Positions 33,101-42,167 of a stretch of 54,698 bases of DNA are shown here, one piece after another. How positions within the stretch are numbered: the first letter of the stretch is position 1; each line of letters starts with the position of its first letter. The notes below the pieces were generated by a model that saw nothing but the letters and a program-made list of their open reading frames with translations, searched no databases and was not told where the DNA came from. The stretch lies in IMG/VR virus record IMGVR_UViG_3300046714_000572, positions 1-54,698 of that record. One strand, 5' to 3'. The DNA comes from a virus. Both the position numbers and the translations under genes were made by a program.

Positions 33101-34160
33101 GACCGCCGCGGAGCGCGCGGCCCTCGCCGGCCTGCTGACGTCGCTCCAGGATCGCCTCGCGATCGAGCAGCAGATCGCCACCGCGAAGGAGGCCCAGCTC
33201 GAGGCCGCCCGCAAGGAGGCCGCGCTCGTCGAGTCAGGCACGATCGGCCAGGGCATCAGCCGCGGCTTCGAGGACCTCGCGAAGGACCTGCCGACCGCCT
33301 TCGAGGCCGGCGTGGCGATCGTGAAGCAGAGCACGCAGCAGCTCGCCGACTTCATCTCGACGTCGATCGTGCAGGCGTTCGACCCCACGGTCGACCAGTC
33401 GCTCCAGGAGCGCTTCGCTCGCTTCCTCCAGAGCATCGCGCAGATCATCCTCCAGCAGATCGTGCAGCTCGCCATCGCGAGCGCGCTCCAGCAGGTGCTC
33501 GGGCAGACGAGCGCCGGTACGGTTCAGGTCGCGGCTGCCACGACCGCCGCGGCGATCACCACCACGGCCGCGACGACCGCCGCGAGCATCGAGATCGCCG
33601 CGGCCCAGACCGCTGCCGCGATCCGCGCCGCCAGCGGGGGGTTCGGTCTCCACGAGGGCGGGCTCGTGCCGCGCGGCTTCGCGGTCGGCGGTCTCGTCGG
33701 CCGGTCGCAGCGGGCCGCGGCCACGGCCGCCCACGCTGGAGCGCAGGGCCTGGCGATCGGCGGGCTCCCGCGCCCGTCGAACGTGCACCCGGCCGACACC
33801 ATCCCCGCCTGGCTCACCCCCGGCGAGTTCGTGGTGCGCAAGTCGGTCGTGGACAACCTCGGCCTCGGCTTCTTCAACCGGGTGAACGCTGGCGGCTTCT
33901 CCGCCCCGTCGGCGCCGCCCTCGGGCGCGCAGGCCGGCGAAGCGGCCGGCATGGCGCGCGGCGGGCTAGTCTCCGAGCGCGTGGCGCGGGCCGGCGTGTC
34001 TAGCGACGGCAACGGGAACGGCGAGATGGTGGTGCTGCCCACTCTCGTCGCCGGGGAGAAGGAGCTGGACCGTCTGCACGCGGGCGGCAAGAACGCCTTC
34101 ATCAAGACGATCAGGGACAACGCGACTACGATCAGGGGAATCCTCCAGGGAGGGAAGTGA
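30165..34160 (+). CDS. Tape measure protein
   Basis: The GTG at 30165 follows GAAGGGTATCTGAC. At 1331 residues it is the longest protein here and should set tail length (by the roughly 1.5 A per residue rule for helical tape measures, about 200 nm). The N-terminus is a Lys/Gln/Ala-rich coiled coil of about 220 residues. The centre holds hydrophobic segments (TFRRLVGILAVFTIARQAV; IAGLFGGIIALTVVW; IWAAILATVVAGADLFL) that may insert into the host membrane. Further coiled coil follows, then a Gly/Ala-rich C-terminus with HPADTIPAWLTPGEFVV, common in phage tape measures. Confidence 0.92.
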   Translation: MAVDRGGLQYTITLRDQFSKTTAKFRQELGATKAAFAEFQRGASVQKQSADGFKKTAAAIDEQQAALRRLQAESRRQQAVERTAFRTNQAAQKDVAKALAQEAALRKQAATDAARAQRDEQRAIKEKVDAQNRAAKQAQALNAARIKDEKTLQAQQEKEARAKQAADPGFLAQKRINDALKEEQVVRQQITQLRARAQQQFAAGDLLGGARSINQAKGLKESLDQIGSSASRTFFTFRRLVGILAVFTIARQAVQSFKDLVTTALAFNNTIESARIGIAGLIVTSAEVRDQFGQNLTGADAFNQALAVARVQVKALTQDAIKLGVPFQTLVETFQIAVAPGFGAGLNLDQIRQLTGSIAAAAKAIGLPQNQLAEEIRSLLAGTIQARTTRIATALGITNADVRRLKETGQLFDFLENKFKSFNVAAQRAARGTLSGVQEVVQGILQQVLGQAAGPLFQTLIDLGNELLDKVLTIQDATGEIKINPKVVQSFQVIFDALRDGVLAIRAAFADLGFNGLKDAFQAAGSALVASLRFAIGFAQTLFKVLTTVVELIRGIAGAFGLTEKGLGQIAGLFGGIIALTVVWDHTLGLTGLKIGTILTGLKDALGALLKIDGPALTGILTKMGIWAAILATVVAGADLFLSSVFDVNLNLLETIRLLKIGLLGGIKDAALALKTTAIQFKGAFTFQTQEAIDAEKMQAVTDSLREQKKLDEEIAAITTKAAERSNRGPGFDPAAQAKKSAQDFAGIISGVARQVRDLDALIKTIDDDLFKTGQEFRQAFNTQDIQGSAGKIQNIFSEQATTLAVNLKKIRSEQALVEKQIAEIIKGQNVTAERRVQLEDAASGNLDARQLAALKVTAAEGQLVSLFQDEAEINDAINGIQQKSVDLAIKKAAIVALESSRDLNREAVVLRAQAQAEQKISEVIVGRLGARRQATVEAENALLIAQTENHQQEESLQRQIQLTQEKITLANRTGPGGPTAAERAALAGLLTSLQDRLAIEQQIATAKEAQLEAARKEAALVESGTIGQGISRGFEDLAKDLPTAFEAGVAIVKQSTQQLADFISTSIVQAFDPTVDQSLQERFARFLQSIAQIILQQIVQLAIASALQQVLGQTSAGTVQVAAATTAAAITTTAATTAASIEIAAAQTAAAIRAASGGFGLHEGGLVPRGFAVGGLVGRSQRAAATAAHAGAQGLAIGGLPRPSNVHPADTIPAWLTPGEFVVRKSVVDNLGLGFFNRVNAGGFSAPSAPPSGAQAGEAAGMARGGLVSERVARAGVSSDGNGNGEMVVLPTLVAGEKELDRLHAGGKNAFIKTIRDNATTIRGILQGGK

Positions 34161-35203
34161 TGGCTGGAAAGTGGCTTGAGGGTTTCGAGTCCCACACGAA
34201 CTCGTCGCAGCTCGCGCGAAAGTACGCGACGTTCACCGGCTCGGTCAGCGTCCAGTCGGGGCGAGTGTTCGGCAACGCGGGGGGCATGGCCTCCACGGTC
34301 GCGGTGAGCGACAGCCTCGGGCTCGCCGACACCTGGATCGTCGGGTTCGGCGTGCGGATCACGTCGCGCCAGACGGCGCTGAACTCCGGCGCGCAGGGCA
34401 TCTACATCGAGAAGGCCAGCACCGAGCAGTTCCACCTCGAGTTCGTGAACAACGTCGGTAGCTTCGAGGTCCGCCTGATGCGCGGCGCGACGCAGCTCGC
34501 GATCACGACCGGCCTCTACGCCTACGGCAACTGGCACCACTTCGAGGTGAAGGTGCTCGTGAACACGGCGACCGGCACCTACGAGATCCGGCACGACGAG
34601 GTGCTCGCGGTCTCCGGCACCGGCGTCAACACGGCGAACGCGGGCTCGAACCAGGCCGACATCTTCGCGCTTCGATTCACGTCGAACGTCGGCACCACGT
34701 TCATGTTCGACGACATGAACGTCAAGGACGGCACCGGCGCGACCAACAACGACTTCCTCGGCGACTTCATCGTCGAGGCCTGCACCGTGAACGGCGCTGG
34801 CGCATCGACCCAGTGGACGAACGACGCCGGCAGCGGCTCGAACTTCAACAACGTCCAGGATCCCGGCAACGCGGCTCCGGACGAGTCCGGCGCTGGCGGC
34901 ACGAACAGCTCCGATACCTCCGGGCAGAAGGACCTCTACGCGCTGACCGACCTCGCGCACATCGACGGTTCGATCGCCTTCGTGCAGATCGGTGCGCAGC
35001 TCGGCATGCTCGCGGCCGGCTCGCGCAACGTGCTCGTGAAGTACCGCGACGACGGCGGGACCGACGCCACGGCCGCCACGGTGACGGTGGCCTCGACGAC
35101 CTTCGACGAGTTCCCGGTCGTGCTCGACCAGAACCCCGTGACCGCGACGCCCTGGGACGTCAGCGACATCAACGGCGGCCAGATCGGCGTGGAGGTGGCC
35201 TGA
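34160..35203 (+). CDS. Minor tail protein with ConA/LamG-like fold, copy 1
   Basis: The ATG at 34160 shares a base with the tape measure stop; AGGGAAG precedes it. The 347-residue beta-rich protein has the WLEGFESH...KYATF opening, ADTWIVGFGVRI, then WHHFEVKVLVNTATGTYEI and MFDDMNVKDGTGATNNDFLG, a jelly-roll lectin-like layout. The related gene directly downstream shares the same order of motifs. It is probably a carbohydrate-binding or structural tail component. Confidence 0.7.
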   Translation: MAGKWLEGFESHTNSSQLARKYATFTGSVSVQSGRVFGNAGGMASTVAVSDSLGLADTWIVGFGVRITSRQTALNSGAQGIYIEKASTEQFHLEFVNNVGSFEVRLMRGATQLAITTGLYAYGNWHHFEVKVLVNTATGTYEIRHDEVLAVSGTGVNTANAGSNQADIFALRFTSNVGTTFMFDDMNVKDGTGATNNDFLGDFIVEACTVNGAGASTQWTNDAGSGSNFNNVQDPGNAAPDESGAGGTNSSDTSGQKDLYALTDLAHIDGSIAFVQIGAQLGMLAAGSRNVLVKYRDDGGTDATAATVTVASTTFDEFPVVLDQNPVTATPWDVSDINGGQIGVEVA

Positions 35204-36339
35204 TGGCTCTCCGCTGGCTCGAGGCGGGTCAGGCCTGCCAGAACACCACGATCTTCTCCCGGCTCTACCCGACGCAGTCGGGGACTGTCGGCACCACCTA
35301 CACCGACGAGTTCGGTCGAACGGTGTTCGACTCGGCCTCCCTCCTGCTCCGCACCCCGGCGCTGGTCGGGTCGCCGAACAACACGTGGGTCATCGGCTTC
35401 GGCTTCCAGCTCACGCAGGACAGCACGCTGGACTCCTCGCCGTCGGCGTCGCCCTACATGTCGCTGCGCATCGCGGGCGGCGAGCAGCTCCGCATCGAGG
35501 CGATCGACGCCAGCGACTCTGGCAAGCCGGGCGGCAACTACTACAAGCTGCGCGTGATGCGCGGCGCGACCCTGCTCGCCACCACGAACGAGCGCTTCAA
35601 TGGCCTGACCGGCGCGCTGAACCTGTACCGCACGTACTTCCAGTTCAAGGCGGTGGTGCGCACCTCCACGAACGGCTCCTTCGAGCTGAAGTACCGCACT
35701 CGCAGGGGCACGACGCAGACCGCCACCTGGACGGCCGCCAACACCGGGATCAACACCGCGAACCAGGGCTCGGACGGCGCCGACCGCGCGGAATTCTCGT
35801 GGACGACGGGCGGCTCCGACACGCTGTCGCTCACGGACATCTACGTGCTCGACAGCACCGGCTCGGTCAACAACGACTACCTCGGCGTCCTCTACATGGA
35901 GGCCATGAAGCCGGACGGGACCGGGACCACGATGAACTGGACCCTCGCGGGCGGGGCCAGCGACATCGAGGACGCGCTCGACGAGGCCGCCGGCACGCAG
36001 AGCGGCACCGAGGACGACAAGCGCCTCACGTCCAGCACGGTCGGCCAGATCGCGCTCGCGACGATGTCGAACCTCTCCGGGAAGTTCGGAACGACGCCGA
36101 TCGTCGGGGTGCAGGTCAGAATGTACGGCAAGATGGACAGCACCGGCACGCGCGACGTGCAGTTCTTCTACCGCAAGACGACCGGCTCGCCCGCGCAGAC
36201 GAACGGCGGCACGCTGACGATGAACTCGACGGCGTTCGTGGGCCAGGCCGACACGACCGAACTCGACCCCAACACGAGCGCCGCCTGGGTGCTCGCCGAC
36301 ATCCAGGCCGAGCAGCTCGGCTGCAAGCTGAACGCCTGA
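35203..36339 (+). CDS. Minor tail protein with ConA/LamG-like fold, copy 2
   Basis: The ATG at 35203 overlaps the preceding stop. The 378-residue protein repeats the layout of copy 1: NTWVIGFGFQLT, YYKLRVMRGATLLATT, FELKYR and TDIYVLDSTGSVNNDYLG, ending with TSAAWVLADIQAEQLGCKLN, which parallels the WDVSDINGGQIGVEVA end of copy 1. The pair arose by an old tandem duplication and has diverged, perhaps to bind different receptors or to form a hetero-oligomer. Confidence 0.7.
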   Translation: MALRWLEAGQACQNTTIFSRLYPTQSGTVGTTYTDEFGRTVFDSASLLLRTPALVGSPNNTWVIGFGFQLTQDSTLDSSPSASPYMSLRIAGGEQLRIEAIDASDSGKPGGNYYKLRVMRGATLLATTNERFNGLTGALNLYRTYFQFKAVVRTSTNGSFELKYRTRRGTTQTATWTAANTGINTANQGSDGADRAEFSWTTGGSDTLSLTDIYVLDSTGSVNNDYLGVLYMEAMKPDGTGTTMNWTLAGGASDIEDALDEAAGTQSGTEDDKRLTSSTVGQIALATMSNLSGKFGTTPIVGVQVRMYGKMDSTGTRDVQFFYRKTTGSPAQTNGGTLTMNSTAFVGQADTTELDPNTSAAWVLADIQAEQLGCKLNA

Positions 36340-36357
36340 TCGGAGCCCGGAGGCACA

Positions 36358-38037
36358 GTGGTCGCAGTACGGATCTCGCGCGAGGTGGTGGAGGTCGGGG
36401 CGCTCGCCCCGGCGGTCGCCGACGTCGGCAGGATCGACGCCGAGGTCGCGACCCCTCTCCAGGACACCACCACCGGCAGGACCGAGGTCAGCCGCATGGT
36501 CGTCGAGGTCTGCGGCCGGAACCCCGGCACGGCCCGCGTGACCCGGCTCGACGCGGAGGTCGCTACGCCGCTCCAGGCCACGACCACAGGTCGCGCGGAG
36601 GTCAGCAGGCTCTCGATGGAGGTCGGCGCCCGCAACCTGAAGACCGCCGCCATGAGCCGCCTCGACGCCGAGGTCGCCACCCCCCTCCAGGCCGCCACCA
36701 CAGGGCGCGTGCGCGTCAGCCGGCTCGTCGGCGAGGTCACCGCCCACCGCGGCTCGAGCGGCCCCGTCGAGCCCCTGGCGGTCCCCGCCGGCTGGGAGCT
36801 GTTCCTGCACGACTGGGCCGACGACGCCGTGCTGCGCAGCTCGTACTCGACGGACGTCTCCAGCGCGCCGGCCACCGGCGCCGAGTCCCGCCGCGGACTG
36901 GTCTCCAAGCCCGACCGCACCATCAGCCTGCGCTGGCACCTCCACGCCGACGACGACGCCCAGCGCGCCAGGATCGACCGCCTGCTGGTGATGCTGCGGA
37001 AGATCACCGACGAGCGCGGCCCGATCCCGCTGTACATGGACCAGAAGGAGATCCCGCTCAGCTACCTGACGAGCGACGACACGGTCTTCTTCGACACGTC
37101 GAAGGGTCGCTACTTCATCGGCGGGCGCGTCGCGATCGTGCAGATGGACTACCGCGGCGTCTACGCCTCGCACACGTTCCACCTCATCAGCACGGTGCAG
37201 GACGATCGCCTGGTCTTCACGACCACGCTCGGAGTCGCGGTGCCGGCCGGCTCCATCATCATCCCGATGATGGACTGCGAGGTCACGCTCGAGGCGACGT
37301 CGAAGAGCCCGACGGCGCGCAACATGTCGGTGCAGATCGAGATGTCCGAGGTCGCCGGGCCGTCGCAGCTCCCGCCGGTCAAGACGGACTTCCCGACCAA
37401 CGCGCAGAGCCACGCCGACGCGCCCATCTTCGACTTCCAGCCCGACTGGCTCGAGGGCATCGAGAAGGGCCGCAACCGTCAGGGTCAATCGTACAAGCAG
37501 GGGCGCGCGAACCGCGTGTACAAGGCCGCCGCGCGCTCGCGCGAGACGCACAAGCTGAAGCTGACTGGACTGCGCGGCGACTGCGCCGACAGGCCGCTCG
37601 AGGACATCTGGCGCGTCGTGGAGTTCTGGGACACCCGTCGCGGGCGCCTGCGCTCCTTCTGGCTCGTCGACCAGGAGCAGGTCTGGGAGATGGAGTCGAT
37701 CGACGCGAGCGGGAACTTCCTCGGCATCAGCGAGTTCGGCGACTTCGCGGACTTCCAGGCCGAGCTTCAGGGCGGCTGGATCGGCCTGGTGATGGACGAC
37801 GGCACGGTCTACGTGCGCGACGCCGTCACGGTGCAGCAGGTGCTGACCGTCTACCGCGTTACGCTCAGTCCGGTCCTCCCGCCGAACCTCGACTTCCGCC
37901 GCGTCGTGCGCGTGGCCCGAGCCCGCCGCACCCGCTTCCTCAGCGACGAGCTGGAGGAGCGCTGGTCCAACGCGGGATTCCTCAGTGTAACCCTTGACTT
38001 CCTCGAGGTCCTCGAGGAGAAGAACGTGTCGACCTAG
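36358..38037 (+). CDS. Minor tail protein with N-terminal triple repeat
   Basis: CCCGGAGGCACA precedes the GTG at 36358. The first 125 residues are three copies of a 41-residue repeat with core RLDAEVATPLQATTTGRAEV. Residues 140-310 form a beta-rich domain, and residues 330-540 a second one with DIWRVVEFWDTRRGRLRSFW, typical of phage distal-tail or minor tail proteins of this gene order. It lies upstream of BR0599/NlpC/J-type genes and should form part of the tail tip. Confidence 0.7.
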   Translation: MVAVRISREVVEVGALAPAVADVGRIDAEVATPLQDTTTGRTEVSRMVVEVCGRNPGTARVTRLDAEVATPLQATTTGRAEVSRLSMEVGARNLKTAAMSRLDAEVATPLQAATTGRVRVSRLVGEVTAHRGSSGPVEPLAVPAGWELFLHDWADDAVLRSSYSTDVSSAPATGAESRRGLVSKPDRTISLRWHLHADDDAQRARIDRLLVMLRKITDERGPIPLYMDQKEIPLSYLTSDDTVFFDTSKGRYFIGGRVAIVQMDYRGVYASHTFHLISTVQDDRLVFTTTLGVAVPAGSIIIPMMDCEVTLEATSKSPTARNMSVQIEMSEVAGPSQLPPVKTDFPTNAQSHADAPIFDFQPDWLEGIEKGRNRQGQSYKQGRANRVYKAAARSRETHKLKLTGLRGDCADRPLEDIWRVVEFWDTRRGRLRSFWLVDQEQVWEMESIDASGNFLGISEFGDFADFQAELQGGWIGLVMDDGTVYVRDAVTVQQVLTVYRVTLSPVLPPNLDFRRVVRVARARRTRFLSDELEERWSNAGFLSVTLDFLEVLEEKNVST

Positions 38038-38045
38038 GAGGCAAC

Positions 38046-38894
38046 TTGGTCAACGCCAGCGAGAGCCCGGAAAAATCAAGTCACCTCCTGGTGACCATCA
38101 AGCACGGAGACCCGATCTCTCCGACCTTCGAGCGCTACACCGACTTCGACAGCGACGTCGAGGGGTTCGCGAGCACCCCGGCGATGGAGGTCGAGATTCC
38201 GGACAACTCGGGGACCTTCGACCAGCAGGAGGCCCGAATCATCCTGCCGATCGACACCTTCACGACGATCCTCTCGAGCGGCCTGCCGCACTCGCCGATG
38301 TTCGTGACGATCGACGAGGTCACGCAGGCGACGTTCATCGGCCAGACCGGCGGCCGGCGCACGGTCTATCGCGGTCGCGTGAAGCGGTCGCTGCGCAACT
38401 ACCAGGGGCGCAACGACTCCGTCGCGCTCTTCTGCCTCTCGATCAAGTCTCGCCTCGACGTCCCGATGGGGCTCCAGTGCAATCACCACTGCTTCGCGCG
38501 CCTGTTCGGTCCGCTGTGCCAGCTCGACCAGAGCGCGTTCCAGCAGCAGGGTCAGATCACGGCGATGGACGGCAAGGAGGTCACCGTCTCCGGGATCGGC
38601 GTGGAGATCACCCCGGGCGGGCGCAACGACCGCCTCTGGGAGCGCGGCTACCTCGAGAAGGACGGCCTGAAGATCGGCGTGCACATCTGGTCCGACGCCG
38701 ACCCGACCGTGTTCGTGCTGCGCCGCCGACCGCCCGACAGTTGGCTGCTCGCGGGCGCCGGCTCGATCAACTTCGTGCCGGGCTGCCACAAGACGATCCA
38801 GGACTGCCGCGAGGTCTGGGACAACGAGCAGCACTTCGCAGGCTACGGCTTCGCGATGCTCCCGTACAATCCCCTGTTCGAGAATCCGCAGTGA
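38046..38894 (+). CDS. Minor tail protein, phage BR0599/L-like, TTG start
   Basis: TAGGAGGCAAC precedes a TTG at 38046, the only start that suits the frame. The 282-residue protein contains Cys motifs CNHHCFARLFGPLCQLD and, near the end, NFVPGCHKTIQDCREVW, which match the Cys pattern of the BR0599/lambda L-type minor tail proteins (suspected metal or cluster ligands). It lies directly upstream of the NlpC/P60-like gene, as in lambda (L-K). The GTGA overlap couples them. Confidence 0.75.
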   Translation: MVNASESPEKSSHLLVTIKHGDPISPTFERYTDFDSDVEGFASTPAMEVEIPDNSGTFDQQEARIILPIDTFTTILSSGLPHSPMFVTIDEVTQATFIGQTGGRRTVYRGRVKRSLRNYQGRNDSVALFCLSIKSRLDVPMGLQCNHHCFARLFGPLCQLDQSAFQQQGQITAMDGKEVTVSGIGVEITPGGRNDRLWERGYLEKDGLKIGVHIWSDADPTVFVLRRRPPDSWLLAGAGSINFVPGCHKTIQDCREVWDNEQHFAGYGFAMLPYNPLFENPQ

Positions 38895-39406
38895 GGACCC
38901 ACACGATCATGGCGGCGACGTGGGAGCCCCTCCCGCCGGAGTTGCGCGCGGCGCAGGACCTCCTCGAGGCCGTCTGCGAGTCCTGGCGCGAGACCCCCTA
39001 CCGGAGCGGCGGATCGCTCCGCGGCGTCGAGGCCGACTGCCTCGGCTCCGTGTTCGGCGTGCTCGACGAGATGGACGGTCGCGGGCGACGCCGCGACTCC
39101 GACATGCCGCACGACACCTCCTTCCACAACCCGGCCGCGGCGTACCGCGCCCTGGTGCGCCTGCGCCGGCTCTACGCGCCCGTTCGTCGCCTGCGCGCCG
39201 CCGCGTATCAGCCGGGCGACGTCCTCGTCGTCGGCACCGGCGCCGGGGGTCCCGGGCACGTCATGCTCGTCGGCGCGCGCGAGAACAACGTGTGGCACAG
39301 CACCGCGGCCTCGGGCTGGGCGCAGTGCGGCTGGGCGCTCGGCCAGGGCTTCGAACGCCTCTTCGGCGCGTACCGCCTCGACGACAGGCACAGGTGGCTC
39401 CGATGA
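38891..39406 (+). CDS. NlpC/P60-like tail peptidase (lambda K-like)
   Basis: The GTG at 38891 overlaps the previous stop (alternative ATG 38909). The 171-residue protein shows the NlpC/P60 layout: WRETPYRSGGSLRGVEADCLG (catalytic-type Cys) and GGPGHVMLVGA with the His. Such tail-tip enzymes cut cell-wall peptides during DNA injection. The adjacent gene order matches lambda L-K-I-J. It is the only clear peptidoglycan-active enzyme in the window. Confidence 0.78.
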   Translation: MRTHTIMAATWEPLPPELRAAQDLLEAVCESWRETPYRSGGSLRGVEADCLGSVFGVLDEMDGRGRRRDSDMPHDTSFHNPAAAYRALVRLRRLYAPVRRLRAAAYQPGDVLVVGTGAGGPGHVMLVGARENNVWHSTAASGWAQCGWALGQGFERLFGAYRLDDRHRWLR

Positions 39407-42159
39407 TGACCAACGTACTCGGCTGCCCCGTCCGCCGCCCGGACCACTCGAGCCCGCGCTGCGGCGAGGCCTCGATCGCGATCTTCCTGATCGGAGTCGC
39501 GCTGTCGGTCCTCGCCGGCATGCTGCTGAAGCCCAAGAGCAAGTCGCCCGTCCAGGACGACAAGCCCACCACGCTGACGATCCGCGGGTCCTACATGGCC
39601 TGGCTCGTGGGCATCCGCGAGGTCGGCCCGGTCTTCGCGTGGGCCGGCGACCGCGAGCTGCGCTCCGAGCGCTCCGGCGGCGGGAAGGGCACGCCCGCGC
39701 CGCGCACCGACGTCTGGTACGAGGCCGGCTGGCACCAGGTCGCCACGGGCACCTGCGACGCGCTGCACACGATCCGCGAGGGCGGCAAGATCATCTTCAA
39801 GGGGCCGATCACGCGCGTCTCGCACCCCAGCGGCTCGACGATCCAGCTCAGCACGAACGAGTCTTTCACGATCTACTGGGGCGAGCCGAACCAGCCCGTC
39901 AACACGTTCCTCGGCGACGCCGACCGCGTGGGCATCAGCTCGCGCTGGCCCTACTGCTGCTACGTCGTGTGGAACAAGAAGCGTCTCGGCTCGAGTCCGA
40001 ACTGGGGCCTCATCAACTACGAGATGGAGCGCCGGCCCTCGAACTCCGTGCTGACGCAATCGGACGCATGGTACGACCCGACCGCCACGCTCGACGGTCC
40101 GACGCTCACGCTGACCGGCTCGCTGTCGAGCAGCCTGCCCGACGTCGGCTACCTGGAGGTCGCGGGCGACTACTCGCGCGACGTCGAGCCCGGCCTGCCG
40201 ATCCGCCTGACCGGCAACGGCCTGCCGAACGGGGACTACATCGTGCGCCGCGCGACGACCCTGCTCGTCGTCACGGGGACCAATCCGATCACCGGACTGC
40301 CGATCTACGCCACGCGCACGCGCATCTTCCTCGAGACCGGCACCCTCGGAGCGAACAGCTCCGGCACGCTCCAGCTCTACAGCTTCTCGACCGACGACGG
40401 CGTCAACATCGCGCACGCGACGGCCGAGCTGCTCTACGCCGACTACCCGATGGGCCTCCAGCTCGACCCGAACGGCCCGGAGTCCTGGGACCTCGAGTCC
40501 CTCGAGGCCCTCGGCGTCGAGGCGGAGACCGACGCCTGGCGCTCGTCGCTCGTCGCGGTCGACGGCGAGGAGGCGAAGGCGCTGCTCGCGGCCGTCATGC
40601 AGGACCACGGTACGCTGCTGCCGTTCGACACCACGAGCGGCAACCTGACCTTCCGTCGCTGTCGCGCGCCCGTCGGTACGCTGCCGAACCTGACGACCGA
40701 CCTCGAGGCCGACAGCCTGCCCGAGGTCGAGTCGATGCACGACGAGAAGCGCGTGGACAAGATGGTCTTCGCCTTCACCGACCGCGACCACAGCTACGCC
40801 GACATGACCATCGCGGTCGACGACGACAGCCAGATGGCCTACCTCGAGTACGCCAAGGCGAAGAAGATCCCGATCTCGACTACTACCAACTTCGCCACGG
40901 CCGCCAAGCTCACCGAGCTGCGCTCGCAGGAGGAGCTGGCCGGCGCCGGCGTCATCACGATGAAGGCCAACCGCGAGGCCCGCGACCTCATCCCCGGCGA
41001 CGACATCGTGTCGGCTAGCTTCGACGAGGTGCTGCGCGTGCTCGAGCTGGCATGGGATCCGCTCTCGGAGACCGTCGTGCTCAAGGTCACGCCGGACTTC
41101 TACGGCGCGCGGAAGTCCGACTTCGTGAACCAGCCTGGCGGCGGCACCCCGAACACGCAGGACGCCGAGCAGGATCTCCAGTTCCGGTTCGTCGAGCTGC
41201 CCGAACAGCTCCTGAGCACCGAGGAGATGTTCATCGTCACGCCGCGGATCCGCGCCCACGCGCAGATCATCGAGGCCGCGATCCACCTCTCGCGCGACAA
41301 CATCAGCTACACGCCGATCGGAGTCGAGACCGGCGTTGCCACGGGCGGCCTGACCGACGTCGTGATGTCGGCCAGCGGCAAGAACTACCTGGCGCTCGGA
41401 CCGACGTTCACGCTGCGCGGCCCGGACGTCGCGACGGCGATCGACCTGTCGGCGGACCCGACGAACTTCGGCCTCGGCCGCCAGGTCGTCGCGATCGTGT
41501 CCCTGGCGGGCGTCGAGGTCTGCTACGTGCAGAAGATCACGGCGGTTAGCGGGTCGCAGTACCGGCTCGACGGCCTCCTGCGGGCACGCTACGACACCCG
41601 CAAGCTCGCGCACCCGGTGGGCGCGGAGGTCTACGTCTTCCAGGACACCACGTTCTCGCCCTTCGACGACATCCTCCTCGTCCCCGACGAGGACCTGTAC
41701 ATGAAGAGCCAGCCGTCCACCTCGGGCGGCATCGTGGCGCTCGACTCGATCCCTCCGGCCTCGGATCACCTACGCGGCAAGGGCCTCGTCCCGATCGACC
41801 CAGAGAATCCCTACGTCTCCGCGCCGCACAAGGGCTCGCCGACGTACCAGACTGGCGACGACGTCACGGTGAAGTGGAACTGGTCCACGTCCTCGTCGTC
41901 GAACACCGGCGCCGGCTTCCAGAACGCCGGCAAGCCGACGAGCGCGCCCACCATCAAGGGGGCGTTCATCGTCGAGCTGCTCACCCCGCTGGACGTCGTG
42001 GTGAGCACGCAGACGCTCACCGCAGCTCAGGTCACGTACCCTACGGCCGCGCTCGCCGCGGCCCCGATCAGCAACGGTAACTTCAAGGTCAGGATCACGC
42101 ACACCAACAACGGCTACTCTTCTGAGCCGGTGGTCCTGACCGTCACTCACGTCACGTAG
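39403..42159 (+). CDS. Tail tip / host-specificity protein (lambda J-like)
   Basis: The 918-residue protein starts at the ATG at 39403 (overlapping stop). Residues 25-42 (AIFLIGVALSVLAGMLL) form a hydrophobic segment as in lambda I/J-type proteins. The middle carries beta-rich domains with DALHTIREGGKIIFKGP and long fibronectin-like stretches, and a C-terminal region (residues 830-918) of Thr/Val-rich Ig-like sequence. It forms the central tail fibre/hub that binds the host receptor. Confidence 0.82.
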   Translation: MMTNVLGCPVRRPDHSSPRCGEASIAIFLIGVALSVLAGMLLKPKSKSPVQDDKPTTLTIRGSYMAWLVGIREVGPVFAWAGDRELRSERSGGGKGTPAPRTDVWYEAGWHQVATGTCDALHTIREGGKIIFKGPITRVSHPSGSTIQLSTNESFTIYWGEPNQPVNTFLGDADRVGISSRWPYCCYVVWNKKRLGSSPNWGLINYEMERRPSNSVLTQSDAWYDPTATLDGPTLTLTGSLSSSLPDVGYLEVAGDYSRDVEPGLPIRLTGNGLPNGDYIVRRATTLLVVTGTNPITGLPIYATRTRIFLETGTLGANSSGTLQLYSFSTDDGVNIAHATAELLYADYPMGLQLDPNGPESWDLESLEALGVEAETDAWRSSLVAVDGEEAKALLAAVMQDHGTLLPFDTTSGNLTFRRCRAPVGTLPNLTTDLEADSLPEVESMHDEKRVDKMVFAFTDRDHSYADMTIAVDDDSQMAYLEYAKAKKIPISTTTNFATAAKLTELRSQEELAGAGVITMKANREARDLIPGDDIVSASFDEVLRVLELAWDPLSETVVLKVTPDFYGARKSDFVNQPGGGTPNTQDAEQDLQFRFVELPEQLLSTEEMFIVTPRIRAHAQIIEAAIHLSRDNISYTPIGVETGVATGGLTDVVMSASGKNYLALGPTFTLRGPDVATAIDLSADPTNFGLGRQVVAIVSLAGVEVCYVQKITAVSGSQYRLDGLLRARYDTRKLAHPVGAEVYVFQDTTFSPFDDILLVPDEDLYMKSQPSTSGGIVALDSIPPASDHLRGKGLVPIDPENPYVSAPHKGSPTYQTGDDVTVKWNWSTSSSSNTGAGFQNAGKPTSAPTIKGAFIVELLTPLDVVVSTQTLTAAQVTYPTAALAAAPISNGNFKVRITHTNNGYSSEPVVLTVTHVT

Positions 42160-42167
42160 GAGGCAAC

